This document shows positions 47,388-55,518 of a DNA stretch of 64,000 nt, piece after piece; positions within the stretch are counted from its first letter, which is position 1; every line of letters begins with the position of its first letter. The stretch spans positions 434,001-498,000 of the forward strand of contig NZ_CADESW010000002.1 in NCBI RefSeq assembly GCF_902830275.1. The letters are read 5' to 3'. This DNA is from Burkholderia stagnalis. Lineage in GTDB: Bacteria; Pseudomonadota; Gammaproteobacteria; Burkholderiales; Burkholderiaceae. The notes under the pieces are model-generated. The model was not told the DNA's origin. It saw only the letters and a list, made by a program, of their open reading frames with translations, and did no database searches. The position numbers were made by a program, and so were the translations under genes.

Positions 47388-48029
47388 ATGGTCAGACGCA
47401 CCAAGGAGGAAGCCCTTGCCACGCGCAACAGCATCCTCGACGCCGCCGAACACGTATTCTTCGAGAAAGGCGTATCGCACACGTCGCTCGCGGACATCGC
47501 CCAGCACGCCGGCGTGACGCGCGGCGCGATCTACTGGCACTTCGCGAACAAGGCCGAACTGTTCGACGCGATGTTCGACCGCGTCTTCCTGCCGATCGAC
47601 GAGCTGAAGACGATGCCGAGCGACGCGCCAGGCAGCAACCCGCTCGACAAGGTCCGCAAGATCCTGATCTGGTGCCTGCTCGGGGTCCAGCGCGATTCGC
47701 AGCTGCGCCGCGTGTTCAGCATCCTGTTCATGAAGTGCGAGTACGTCGCGGACATGGAGCCGCTGCTGCAGCGCAATCGCGCCGGCATGAGCGAGGCGCT
47801 GCACGCAATAGAAGGCGATCTCGCGATGGCCGTCAGGCTGAAGCTGCTGCCCGAGCGGCTCGATACCTGGCGCGCGACGCTGATGCTGCATACGCTCGTA
47901 AGCGGCTTCGTGCGCGACATGCTGATGCTGCCCGACGAGATCGATGCGGAGCGGCACGCGGAAAAACTCGTCGACGGCTGTTTCGACATGCTGCGCTACA
48001 GCCCGGCGATGCTGAAGGACGAGGATTGA
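47388..48029 (+). CDS. bpeR: TetR-family repressor of the RND pump (AcrR/BpeR type)
   Basis: A 213-residue TetR protein. The HTH is at about residues 33-53 (TSLADIAQHAGVTRGAIYWHF), preceded by ATRNSILDAAEHVFFEKG. The C-terminal ligand domain follows the AcrR/TtgR/MexR-operon pattern (LLGVQRDSQLRRVFSILFMKCEYV). The ATG at 47388 begins the conserved MVRRTKEEA. It is divergent from bpeA and lies about 140 bp from the operator. Release by pump substrates is known for the family. Confidence 0.93.
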   Translation: MVRRTKEEALATRNSILDAAEHVFFEKGVSHTSLADIAQHAGVTRGAIYWHFANKAELFDAMFDRVFLPIDELKTMPSDAPGSNPLDKVRKILIWCLLGVQRDSQLRRVFSILFMKCEYVADMEPLLQRNRAGMSEALHAIEGDLAMAVRLKLLPERLDTWRATLMLHTLVSGFVRDMLMLPDEIDAERHAEKLVDGCFDMLRYSPAMLKDED

Positions 48030-48054
48030 TGCAGCCTGCCGGCGGCGGATTGCT

Positions 48055-48075
48055 GGCTCTATATAGAGTAGAGCC
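48055..48075. repeat. Nested palindromes after the TetR gene
   Basis: The perfect 12-bp palindrome CTCTATATAGAG (48057-48068) overlaps a 7-bp stem GGCTCTA / TAGAGCC (48055-48075). The two structures are mutually exclusive. There is no T-run. Confidence 0.5.
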
Positions 48076-48137
48076 GGCTCGCGGCCCCGCTCTGCCACCG
48101 GCCGCCGGCCGCCCCCGGCGAACGAACCGGCCCCCGC

Positions 48138-48779
48138 TCAGGCCGCCTCGGCGCGACGCGCGCGCGCCCGCCGGTTCGAGCCGGACACCGAATCGCGCGC
48201 CGGCATCGCGCCGCCCGCCAGCCCTGCGATCCACGCATCGGTCGACATCACGGCCGCGAAGTTCGACTGGAACACGACCGTGAACGCACGATGGATCTCC
48301 TCGGCGCTCGCCGCGCCGGCCGCGTTCTCGTACGGCACCGCGCCCGTCGCATCCTCCAGGTACTCGACGCCCAGGCCCGCGTGCGCGGCGTGGTACACCG
48401 TCGACGCATTGCAGTTGTGGGTCATGTAGCCGGCCACCGCGAGCGTGTCGATGCCGTGCGCGTCGAGCCACGCGGCGAGATCGGTGCCCGCGAACGCGCT
48501 CGCATGCGCCTTCTCGATGCGGTGCGCGTACGGCCGCGACGCGACTACCGGATGCAGCGCGACGCCGTCGGTGCCGGGCGCGAAGATCGGCGCGCCGGCC
48601 GGCGCGACGTGCTGGACGACGATCACCGGCACGCCGGCCGCATGCGCGGCATCGATCGCACGGCCGATGTTCGCGAGCGACGTGTCGACGCTCGGGTATT
48701 CGATCGGCAGGTCGCCCGTCACGTATTCGTTCTGCACGTCGATCACGATCAGCGCGCGGCGGGAAGCGGGTTTCGTCAT
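48138..48779 (-). CDS. Isochorismatase-family cysteine hydrolase
   Basis: A 213-residue hydrolase of the nicotinamidase/isochorismatase fold. The catalytic triad is visible as Asp in LIVIDVQNEYV, Lys in RIEKAHASAFAGT and Cys in THNCNAST preceded by VAGYMTH. The substrate is unknown; nicotinamide, carbamoyl compounds or isochorismate are possible. The ATG at 48779 has GGAGAAC 4-10 nt upstream. The C-terminal ~25 residues are Arg/Ala-rich and poorly conserved. It is divergent from a DJ-1/AraC regulator that probably controls it. Confidence 0.87.
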   Translation of the reverse strand: MTKPASRRALIVIDVQNEYVTGDLPIEYPSVDTSLANIGRAIDAAHAAGVPVIVVQHVAPAGAPIFAPGTDGVALHPVVASRPYAHRIEKAHASAFAGTDLAAWLDAHGIDTLAVAGYMTHNCNASTVYHAAHAGLGVEYLEDATGAVPYENAAGAASAEEIHRAFTVVFQSNFAAVMSTDAWIAGLAGGAMPARDSVSGSNRRARARRAEAA

Positions 48780-48930
48780 GGCGTTCTCCAGGTTCGGACG
48801 CGCCGCCCCGCCCCGGCGCGGGGCGGTCGGCAGCGCGATGCGATGCATTGTCGAGCCGCGCCGCCGGCCGCGACAGTGGCCCGATTGCCATTCTTCGATA
48901 GAATCAGGCCATCCCGCTCCGGAGCCTGCC

Positions 48931-49917
48931 ATGGCCGCTGACGCCTCGCCCACCGTCGTCGCCGCGATCGCGTTCGACGGCATCAGTCCGTTCCACCTGT
49001 CGGTGCCGTCCGTCGTGTTCGGCCGCGAACGCGACGCGGCCGACACGCCCGCGTTCGATTTCCGCGTGTGCTCGGCGGATCGGGGCCCGCTCGCGACGAC
49101 GGGCGGCTTCACGATCTCGGCGCCGCTCGGCCTCGACGCGCTCGACGACGCGCAGATCGTCATCGTCCCGAGCTGGCGCGACCCGGCCGAAACCCCGCCG
49201 GCGGTGCTGCTCGACGCGGTGCGCGCCGCCGCCGAGCGCGGCGCGCTGCTGGTCGGGCTGTGCCTCGGCGCGTACGTGCTCGCGGCCGCGGGCCTGCTCG
49301 ACGGTCGCCCGGCCACCACGCACTGGGCGTGGGCGGACGACTTCGCGCAGCGCTTTCCGCGCGTGAAGCTCGATCCCGACGTGCTCTACGTGGATGACGG
49401 CAACCTGATGACGTCGGCCGGCACCGCCGCCGGGCTCGACTGCTGCCTGCACGTGGTGCGCCGGCGTTTCGGCACGGAAGCGGCGAACCAGATCGCGCGG
49501 CGCCTCGTGATTCCGCCGCACCGCCAGGGCGGACAGGCGCAATACGTGCCGCAGCCCGTCGCCGCGCACCCGCGCGACGCGCGGCTCGCGGGCCTCCTCG
49601 ACTGGGTGCGCGCGCACCTGGATACCGCGCACAGCGTCGATTCGCTCGCGGCGCGCGTGCTGATGAGCCGGCGCACATTTACGCGCCACTTCCGCCACGC
49701 GACCGGCACGACCGTCACCGCCTGGCTGCAGGCCGAACGGCTTGCGCGCGCGCAGCACCTGCTGGAAACCACGGGACACTCGATCGACGCGATCGCGCAG
49801 GCGGCCGGCTACGGCTCGAGCGTGTCGCTGCGCCTGCATTTCGCGAGCGCGCTCGGCACGTCGCCGTCGGCCTATCGACGGGAATTTCGTGGAACGCCGC
49901 CCGACGCGCGGCGCTGA
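48931..49917 (+). CDS. GlxA/FtrA-type regulator: DJ-1/PfpI domain fused to AraC HTH
   Basis: A 328-residue regulator. An N-terminal amidotransferase-like DJ-1/PfpI domain (about 8-180), with the nucleophile-position cysteine in LVGLCLGAYVLA, is joined to a C-terminal AraC domain of two HTHs (about 215-318: SVDSLAARVLMSRRTFTRHF, then IDAIAQAAGYGSSVSLRLHF). Such proteins sense small metabolites. The ATG at 48931 has GGAG 6-9 nt upstream. The divergent isochorismatase-like gene starts 151 bp away and is the likely target. Confidence 0.9.
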   Translation: MAADASPTVVAAIAFDGISPFHLSVPSVVFGRERDAADTPAFDFRVCSADRGPLATTGGFTISAPLGLDALDDAQIVIVPSWRDPAETPPAVLLDAVRAAAERGALLVGLCLGAYVLAAAGLLDGRPATTHWAWADDFAQRFPRVKLDPDVLYVDDGNLMTSAGTAAGLDCCLHVVRRRFGTEAANQIARRLVIPPHRQGGQAQYVPQPVAAHPRDARLAGLLDWVRAHLDTAHSVDSLAARVLMSRRTFTRHFRHATGTTVTAWLQAERLARAQHLLETTGHSIDAIAQAAGYGSSVSLRLHFASALGTSPSAYRREFRGTPPDARR

Positions 49918-49964
49918 CGGCCGCCGCGCGGGCGGCGGCCGGCCGGTTCGTGCCCAGCGTTGAC

Positions 49965-50672
49965 TCAGCCGTTGAACCAGCGCGCCGCGTAGAGCAGCAT
50001 CGCGACGAACAGGATCATCGCCGCCCACGCCCAGACGGGCACCGTGCCCGATGCGCGGTGCGGCAGCGCGCTGGCTGCCCGGCCGGTCAGCGCGTTGCCG
50101 AGATGCTGCAACGGCGGCCGCTTGGCGGTGGCCGCCAGCGACGCGGGACGCAGGAACACGTGCTGGCGCCGCTGCGGGCTCGTGCGCGCGAGGTTCGGCG
50201 CGAGGCCGTGCTTCGCCTGCACGACCGCGCAGAACTCGCTGAAGAAATCGTCGGCCCACTCGTGGAGCGCGTTCTCGATCTGCCGCGCCGGCAGTTCGGC
50301 GAGCGGCCCGGTCGCCGTCGCCCACACCACGTACTCGACGCGGGTGGCGCCCGCGTCCTCCGCTTCCGGATACAGCACGATATCGATCTGGCCGCGCAGC
50401 GCGCCGAGGCCGTCGGCCCGCGCCTTGAAGTTCAGGATCCGGCGCGGCAGCCCTTGCGCGTCGCCCTGCTCGCCCGCGACGTGCGCCCGCACGTCGTAAC
50501 GCGCGCGCAGCGGGCCGAGCGGCACCGTCAGCGTCAGCGCGTACTCGCCGCGCGCCAGCTCGACGAACGATTCGCAATGGTCGAAGCTCGCGCGCAGCAG
50601 CGCGATGTCCTCCAGCGACTCCCGGACCACCGACGGCGCAAGCGGAATGCGAAGTGCGTCGTTCAGTTCCAT
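49965..50672 (-). CDS. CoxG-like SRPBCC protein with C-terminal membrane anchor
   Basis: A 235-residue protein. Residues about 1-150 form a SRPBCC/CoxG-like lipid- or cofactor-binding fold (MELNDALRIPLAPSVV, ARYDVRAHV, YVVWATATGPLAELPARQIENAL). A linker and one C-terminal transmembrane helix follow (VWAWAAMILFVAMLLYAA). The CoxG family takes part in assembly of CO dehydrogenase-type molybdoenzymes, but no such genes are nearby, so the role here is unknown. The ATG at 50672 has the strong site GGGGAGG 4-10 nt upstream. It follows the DUF427 gene by 28 bp. Confidence 0.82.
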   Translation of the reverse strand: MELNDALRIPLAPSVVRESLEDIALLRASFDHCESFVELARGEYALTLTVPLGPLRARYDVRAHVAGEQGDAQGLPRRILNFKARADGLGALRGQIDIVLYPEAEDAGATRVEYVVWATATGPLAELPARQIENALHEWADDFFSEFCAVVQAKHGLAPNLARTSPQRRQHVFLRPASLAATAKRPPLQHLGNALTGRAASALPHRASGTVPVWAWAAMILFVAMLLYAARWFNG

Positions 50673-50700
50673 GATGCCTCCCCGATGAACACTTGCCGGC

Positions 50701-51060
50701 TCAGGACGTCTCGACGAGACCGTCGACCCTGGCGGCATCGAAGGCGACATAGCGCGCGAGCGCCAGCGCCGCCTCCTTCGGTTCCTCGTAACTCCATGCG
50801 GCGTTCTCGATCACGCCGTCTTCGGTCTGCAAATCAAAATAGCTCGCATGCCCCTTGAGCCCGCAGACCGTCGTGAGGCTCGACCGCACGAGCCGTTGCA
50901 TGTTGACGTCGGTGCGAGGCAGATAGTGGACGTCGGGCAGGCCCGCCTCGCGCACGGTCAGCGCGCCGAGCGAATCCGCATACGTAATCCCCTGATGGAT
51001 CACACGCACGCGGTGACGGTTCGGCACGATTTCGAGGCGAGGATCGACTGCATCAGACAT
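50701..51060 (-). CDS. DUF427 domain protein
   Basis: A 119-residue protein with the DUF427 pattern: a ligand-binding-like HRVRVIHQGITYADS, YLPRTDVNMQRL, and HASYFDLQ ... AAWSYEEP. The family is small, cytoplasmic and without a settled function. The ATG at 51060 begins the conserved part; the frame continues upstream to 51195 without similarity. A strong terminator serving the gene behind it lies 58 bp upstream, so this gene has its own promoter, probably between 51061 and 51112. Confidence 0.85.
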   Translation of the reverse strand: MSDAVDPRLEIVPNRHRVRVIHQGITYADSLGALTVREAGLPDVHYLPRTDVNMQRLVRSSLTTVCGLKGHASYFDLQTEDGVIENAAWSYEEPKEAALALARYVAFDAARVDGLVETS

Positions 51061-51112
51061 CGTTCTCCCCAACGGACGTTCCGGCAGGCTGGCCGGGGTT
51101 CGCACAAGAAGC

Positions 51113-51141
51113 AAAAAAGCCACGGCGCGGATGCCGTGGCT
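51113..51141 (-). terminator. Intrinsic terminator after the secreted-protein gene
   Basis: On the minus strand the stem AGCCACGGC / GCCGTGGCT (9 bp, 5-nt loop) is followed by TTTTTT. It lies 61 bp past the stop of the gene at 51202-51639. A shorter TTT on the plus side makes it weak in that direction. Confidence 0.88.
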
Positions 51142-51201
51142 TTCATTATCGGCGAAAGTCGCACGAATTGTGCGTCCGTCGCCAAAACCGCACATGGCCG
51201 G

Positions 51202-51639
51202 TCATTTCGCGGCCCACGTGAACGCCTGTTTGACGCCGCCCTTCGCGGTGATCGTCACGCTGCGCGTCTGGTCCTTGCCCTGGTACGACGCCAGCACCGT
51301 GTAACGGCCCGGCGGCAGTTTCACGAGCATGTACGGCCCGCGCGCGTCGGTCTTCAGCACCTCGGCGCCTTTCTCGTCGGTAATCCGCACGTGGACGTCG
51401 GCGAGGAATTCGCCGCCCGCGCCGGTGAAGCGCAACGCGAGCGGCCAGGCCGCCTCGTTGCGCTGGAACGCCGTCGATTCGTCCTGGCCGACGCCGCCGG
51501 ACACGAAGCTGACGTCGCCTTGCCGGCGCGGGGCCGGCAAGCCATCCGACTGCGCGTACGCGCCGCTTGCGCCGGCCGCGAGGCCCGCGGCCAGCGCCGC
51601 GGCGATCGCGAATCGGGACACTCTGCGTGGATATTGCAT
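51202..51639 (-). CDS. Secreted protein with carboxypeptidase-regulatory-like domain
   Basis: A 145-residue exported protein with a signal peptide (about 1-29, ending AYA). The mature part reads as one beta-sandwich of the carboxypeptidase-regulatory/CNA-B type: VHVRITDEKGAEVLKTDARGPYMLVKLPPGRYTVLASYQG. These domains are found in periplasmic and surface proteins; no enzyme activity is expected. The ATG at 51639 has GGAGAGTG upstream. It lies about 100 bp downstream of degP on the same strand and may share its transcript or be a client; that is inference. Confidence 0.82.
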   Translation of the reverse strand: MQYPRRVSRFAIAAALAAGLAAGASGAYAQSDGLPAPRRQGDVSFVSGGVGQDESTAFQRNEAAWPLALRFTGAGGEFLADVHVRITDEKGAEVLKTDARGPYMLVKLPPGRYTVLASYQGKDQTRSVTITAKGGVKQAFTWAAK

Positions 51640-51742
51640 GGCACTCTCCTTTGAGTCGGAAGGGATGCCGGGCACCACGGCAGCGCAGGCGGCCGGGCCG
51701 CCGCGCCCGGCCAGGGCGGGCTCGCGCGGGCGCGGGCCCCGA

Positions 51743-53224
51743 TCAGCTCAGGTCGACCGGCACGAAGATCTGTGCATTGTCGCGCTGAATCAGCAGCGCC
51801 AGGCTGTTGCCCGCATTCTTCACCGCGTCGCGCAGCTGTTCGGCGCTCGTCACCGGCCGGCCGTTCACCGCGAGGATCACGTCGCCCGGCTGGATGCCCG
51901 CCGACGCGGCGGGGCCGCCCGCCTGCTGCACGATCAGCCCGTGCGACAGCTGCGCCGCGTTGCGCTCCTGCGGCGACAGCGGCCGCACCGCGACGCCGAG
52001 CCGGCCCTGCTCGACCGGGCCGCCTTCGTTCGCTGCGAGCTTGGTGTCGGCCAGCGAGCCGAGCGTCACGCTGATCGTCTTCTTCGACTTGTCGCGCCAC
52101 ACCTGCAGATCGGCCTTCGAGCCGGGCTTCAGGCTCGCGATCTGCGCCGGCAGCGCGGTCGAATCGGCGACCGGCACGCCGTTGACGGCCAGGATCACGT
52201 CGCCCGGCTGCAGGCCCGCCTTCGCGGCCGGGCCGTTCGGATCGACCGAGCTGACGAGCGCGCCGTCCGGCTTCTGCAGGCCGAACGAGCTCGCGAGCGT
52301 CTGGTTCATGCCCTGCACGGCGACGCCCAGGCGCCCGCGGCTCACGTGGCCCGTCTTCACGAGCTCGTCCTTGACCTTGATCGCCTCGTTGATCGGGATC
52401 GCGAACGACAGGCCCTGGAAGCCGCCCGTCTGCGAATAGATCATCGAGTTGATGCCGATCACCTCGCCCTTCAGGTTGAACAGCGGGCCACCCGAGTTGC
52501 CGGGGTTGACCGGCACGTCGGTCTGGATGAACGGCGTGTAGTTCTCGTCGGGCAGCGCGCGCGACTTCGCGCTGATGATGCCGGAGGTCACCGTGTTGTC
52601 GAAGCCGTACGGCGAGCCGATCGCGACCACCCACTGGCCGACCTTGCTCTGCGCCGGATCGCCGATCTTCACCGTCGGCAGCCCGCCCGCGTCGATCTTC
52701 AGCACGGCGACGTCGGACTGCTTGTCCGCGCCGACCACCTTCGCCTTGTATTCGCGCTTGTCGGTCAGCTTGACGGTGACGACGTTCGCGCCGTCGATCA
52801 CGTGCGCATTCGTCAGGATATAGCCGTCCTGGCTGATGATGAAACCGGAGCCGAGGCTCGCGCTCGGCTGGTCGTCGGGCTGCGCGTTGCCGCCCATGCC
52901 GGGCATCTGGCCGTAGAAGTGCTTGAAGAACTGGTAGAACGGGTCGCTCGGATCCATCGGCAGCTGCGGCCCGCGCCGCGACGCCACCTGCTTCACGACG
53001 TGCTTCGCGCTGATGTTCACGACCGCCGGGCCGTAGGTTTCCACCAGCCCGGAGAAATCGGGGATGCCGGTCTTCGCGGCCGCTTCGGCCGGCATCAGCG
53101 CGGCTGCCTGCGCGGGCGTGATGATCTGCGGATCGGCGTGCCGGGTGCCCGCGACGTAGCCGGCGGACAGCGCGGCCGCCACCGCGACGGCAATGGCGCC
53201 ACGCGTCAGGATTCGGGTGTTCAT
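51743..53224 (-). CDS. degP: HtrA/DegP-family periplasmic serine protease (MucD-like)
   Basis: A 493-residue protease-chaperone that removes misfolded envelope proteins. A signal-anchor-like N-terminus (about 1-27) precedes the trypsin-like domain with His141 (TNAHVIDG), Asp171 (SDVAVLKID) and Ser244 (GNSGGP). Two PDZ domains follow (about 290-375 and 400-490). The insertion between strands contains a Met/Gly-rich LA-type loop (QMPGMGG). The ATG at 53224 has GAGGAGG 7 nt upstream. The upstream two-component genes and a PmrA-like direct repeat at 53268-53284 suggest envelope-stress control. Confidence 0.93.
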   Translation of the reverse strand: MNTRILTRGAIAVAVAAALSAGYVAGTRHADPQIITPAQAAALMPAEAAAKTGIPDFSGLVETYGPAVVNISAKHVVKQVASRRGPQLPMDPSDPFYQFFKHFYGQMPGMGGNAQPDDQPSASLGSGFIISQDGYILTNAHVIDGANVVTVKLTDKREYKAKVVGADKQSDVAVLKIDAGGLPTVKIGDPAQSKVGQWVVAIGSPYGFDNTVTSGIISAKSRALPDENYTPFIQTDVPVNPGNSGGPLFNLKGEVIGINSMIYSQTGGFQGLSFAIPINEAIKVKDELVKTGHVSRGRLGVAVQGMNQTLASSFGLQKPDGALVSSVDPNGPAAKAGLQPGDVILAVNGVPVADSTALPAQIASLKPGSKADLQVWRDKSKKTISVTLGSLADTKLAANEGGPVEQGRLGVAVRPLSPQERNAAQLSHGLIVQQAGGPAASAGIQPGDVILAVNGRPVTSAEQLRDAVKNAGNSLALLIQRDNAQIFVPVDLS

Positions 53225-53267
53225 CGTAGGACCTCCTCATTGTTACGACGCAGCGTAACGGCGCTGG

Positions 53268-53284
53268 CTTAAAGGAGGCTTAAT
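53268..53284. promoter_or_regulatory. PmrA/QseB-like direct repeat upstream of degP
   Basis: CTTAAA, 5 nt (GGAGG), then CTTAAT fits the known PmrA/QseB box form YTTAAK-N5-YTTAAK with at most one mismatch. It lies 44-60 bp upstream of the degP ATG and just downstream of the histidine kinase gene. Confidence 0.6.
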
Positions 53285-53323
53285 CAGCCTTGAGCGGGGT
53301 TTGAAGCGCTCGAACGGCCGGCG

Positions 53324-54661
53324 TCAGACGGCCGCCGGCGCCTCCGCCGGCACGTCGGCGTCGCGGAACACGACGCTGACGAGCAGGCCGCCCGCCGCCG
53401 CGTCGCCGAGCGACACCGTCGCGCCCTGCTGCGTCGCGACGCGCTTGACGATCGCGAGCCCGAGCCCGCTGCCCGACACGTCGGTGCGCGCCCGCGCGGA
53501 GCTGTCGCGATAGAAGCGGTCGAACACGCGCTCGCGCTCGTCGGCCGGGATGCCCGGCCCGCTGTCGCCGATCTGCACGCACGCGCGGCCGGCCGCGTCG
53601 CGCGTCAGCGACACGTCGATGCGGCCGCCGTCGGGCGTGTACTTGACCGCGTTGTCGAGCAGGTTGCCGAACATCACGCGCAGCGCGGCGACGTCGGCGA
53701 CGACCCGCGCCGGCCGGCACTCCTCGAAACCGAGATCGATATGGCGCCGCTGCGCGAGCGGCGCGTGCGCGGTCACGCATTCGGCAAGCAGTGCCTGCAG
53801 GTCGAGCGGCTCGCGCACCGTGCCACCGTCCGGTTCCGCGCGCGCGAGCGCGAGCAGTTGCTCGGCGAGGCGCGTCGCGCGCGTCACGCCGTCCTGCAGG
53901 TCGACGAGCGCCTCGCGGCGCGACGCATCGTCCTTCGCGCGCGCGACGAGCTGCGCCTGGATCTGCACGGCCGCGAGCGGCGTGCGCAGTTCGTGCGCGG
54001 CGTCGGCGACGAACGCCTTCTGCGTGTCGAGCGCGGCCGACAGCCGCGCGAGCAACCCGTTCAGCGCGTGCACGAGCGGCTGCACCTCGAGCGGCAACGG
54101 CGAATCGGCCAGCGGGTCGAGCGCCTCCGGCCGGCGCGCCTCGACCGCGCGCGTCACGCGCCGCAGCGGCGCGAGCCCGCGCCCGACGATCATCCACACG
54201 GCCGCGCCGAGGAACGGCAGCAGCACGATCAGCGGCCACAGCGTGCGCAGCGCGACGTTCGCCGCGAGCCGGTTGCGCACCGACAGCGGCTGCGCGAGCT
54301 GCACGACGTTGTCGCCGACGATCGCGCCGTACACGCGCCATTCGCCGCGGTCGGTGCGCTCGGTCGAGAAGCCGAGCTCGGCGCGCGGCGCGATCGGCGC
54401 GCGCGGATGCGAGAAGTACATCAGCACGCCGTTGCGGTTCCAGATCTGGATCACGATGCCTTCGTCGCCGTTGGTGCGCGAGCCGAACACCTGCGAGAAC
54501 GGCTCGGACGGCAGCGCCGCAGCAATCTCCTGCAGCTGGTAGTCGAACAGCTCGTTCGCCTCCGCGAGCGCCTGCCGGTAGATCAGCCAGCCCGCGACGC
54601 CCACGCCGGCGACGACGATCGCCAGCAGCCAGATCAGCAATTGATGACGAATCGACCTCAC
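53324..54661 (-). CDS. Sensor histidine kinase (QseC/PmrB-like)
   Basis: A 445-residue membrane sensor kinase. Two transmembrane segments (about 8-28 and 140-165) enclose a periplasmic sensor of about 110 residues. A HAMP-like linker follows, then the H-box AFVADAAHELRTPL with the phospho-acceptor His near residue 223, and an ATPase domain with N-box (MFGNLLDNAVKYTP), DSGPGIP and GSGLGLAIV. The start is GTG at 54661, 3 bp after the response-regulator stop, with AAGGAAAG upstream. The signal is unknown. Confidence 0.91.
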   Translation of the reverse strand: MRSIRHQLLIWLLAIVVAGVGVAGWLIYRQALAEANELFDYQLQEIAAALPSEPFSQVFGSRTNGDEGIVIQIWNRNGVLMYFSHPRAPIAPRAELGFSTERTDRGEWRVYGAIVGDNVVQLAQPLSVRNRLAANVALRTLWPLIVLLPFLGAAVWMIVGRGLAPLRRVTRAVEARRPEALDPLADSPLPLEVQPLVHALNGLLARLSAALDTQKAFVADAAHELRTPLAAVQIQAQLVARAKDDASRREALVDLQDGVTRATRLAEQLLALARAEPDGGTVREPLDLQALLAECVTAHAPLAQRRHIDLGFEECRPARVVADVAALRVMFGNLLDNAVKYTPDGGRIDVSLTRDAAGRACVQIGDSGPGIPADERERVFDRFYRDSSARARTDVSGSGLGLAIVKRVATQQGATVSLGDAAAGGLLVSVVFRDADVPAEAPAAV

Positions 54662-54664
54662 GCG

Positions 54665-55327
54665 TCAGCTTTCCTTGACGACCATGTAGCCGAGCCCGCG
54701 CACGTTGCGGATCAGGTCCGAGCCGAGCTTCTTGCGCAGTGCGTGGATATAGACCTCGACGGTGTTGCTGCCGATTTCCTCGCCCCAGCCGTACATCTTC
54801 TCCTCGAGCTGGCTCTTCGACAGCACCGCGCCCGGCCGCGCGAGCAGCGCCTCGAGCAGCGCGAACTCGCGCGCCGACAGCGCGACCGGCGCGCCGTCGA
54901 GCGTCACCTGGTGCGACGCCGGGTCGAGCGTCAGCCCGCCGTGGCGGATCAGCGACTCGCTGCGCCCGGACTGGCGGCGGATCAGCGCGCGCATCCGCGC
55001 GCCGAGCTCGTCGAGATCGAACGGCTTGACCAGATAATCGTCGGCGCCCGCGTCGAGCCCCTTCACGCGGTCGGCCACCGCGTCGCGCGCGGTGACGATC
55101 AGCACCGGCAGCGACAGCCCGCGCGCGCGCAGCGTGCGCAGCACGTCGATGCCGTCGCGCTTGGGCAGGCCCAGGTCGAGCAGCAGCAGGTCGTACGCCT
55201 CGCCGCCGAGCGCGGTGAGCGCCGCCTCGCCGTCCTGCACCCAGTCGACCGCGAAGCCGTCCGAGCGCAGCGCCTTGCGCACGCCCTCGGCGATCATCCG
55301 GTCGTCTTCGACTAGCAATATCCGCAT
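54665..55327 (-). CDS. OmpR/PhoB-family response regulator (QseB/PmrA-like)
   Basis: A 220-residue regulator. The receiver domain has the acidic pair in LLVEDDR, phospho-acceptor Asp51 in LLLLDLGLP, Thr in IVTARD and Lys in LVKPFD. A winged-helix DNA-binding domain follows (about 125-218: FALLEALLARPGAVLSKSQLEE, TVEVYIHALRKKLG). The ATG at 55327 gives the family N-terminus; an ATG at 55339 is possible. It is first in a two-gene operon with the kinase. The direct repeat upstream of degP is of the form bound by its closest known relatives. Confidence 0.91.
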   Translation of the reverse strand: MRILLVEDDRMIAEGVRKALRSDGFAVDWVQDGEAALTALGGEAYDLLLLDLGLPKRDGIDVLRTLRARGLSLPVLIVTARDAVADRVKGLDAGADDYLVKPFDLDELGARMRALIRRQSGRSESLIRHGGLTLDPASHQVTLDGAPVALSAREFALLEALLARPGAVLSKSQLEEKMYGWGEEIGSNTVEVYIHALRKKLGSDLIRNVRGLGYMVVKES

Positions 55328-55518
55328 CTGGGTCGGCATCCGTGGGACGAGTGAAACATGCCGACCATTGTAGCGCCGCGAATCGCGCGTGCGGCCCGGC
55401 GGCCCGCGCGAACGGCCTGCCGATGCGCGGTTTCGTCGGACCTGCGCGCACTTGTCTCTACAATGTGCGCTTTGGCGCCGCGCGCGCCGCCCCCGCATCC
55501 GTTTTCCCGTCTTCGCCC

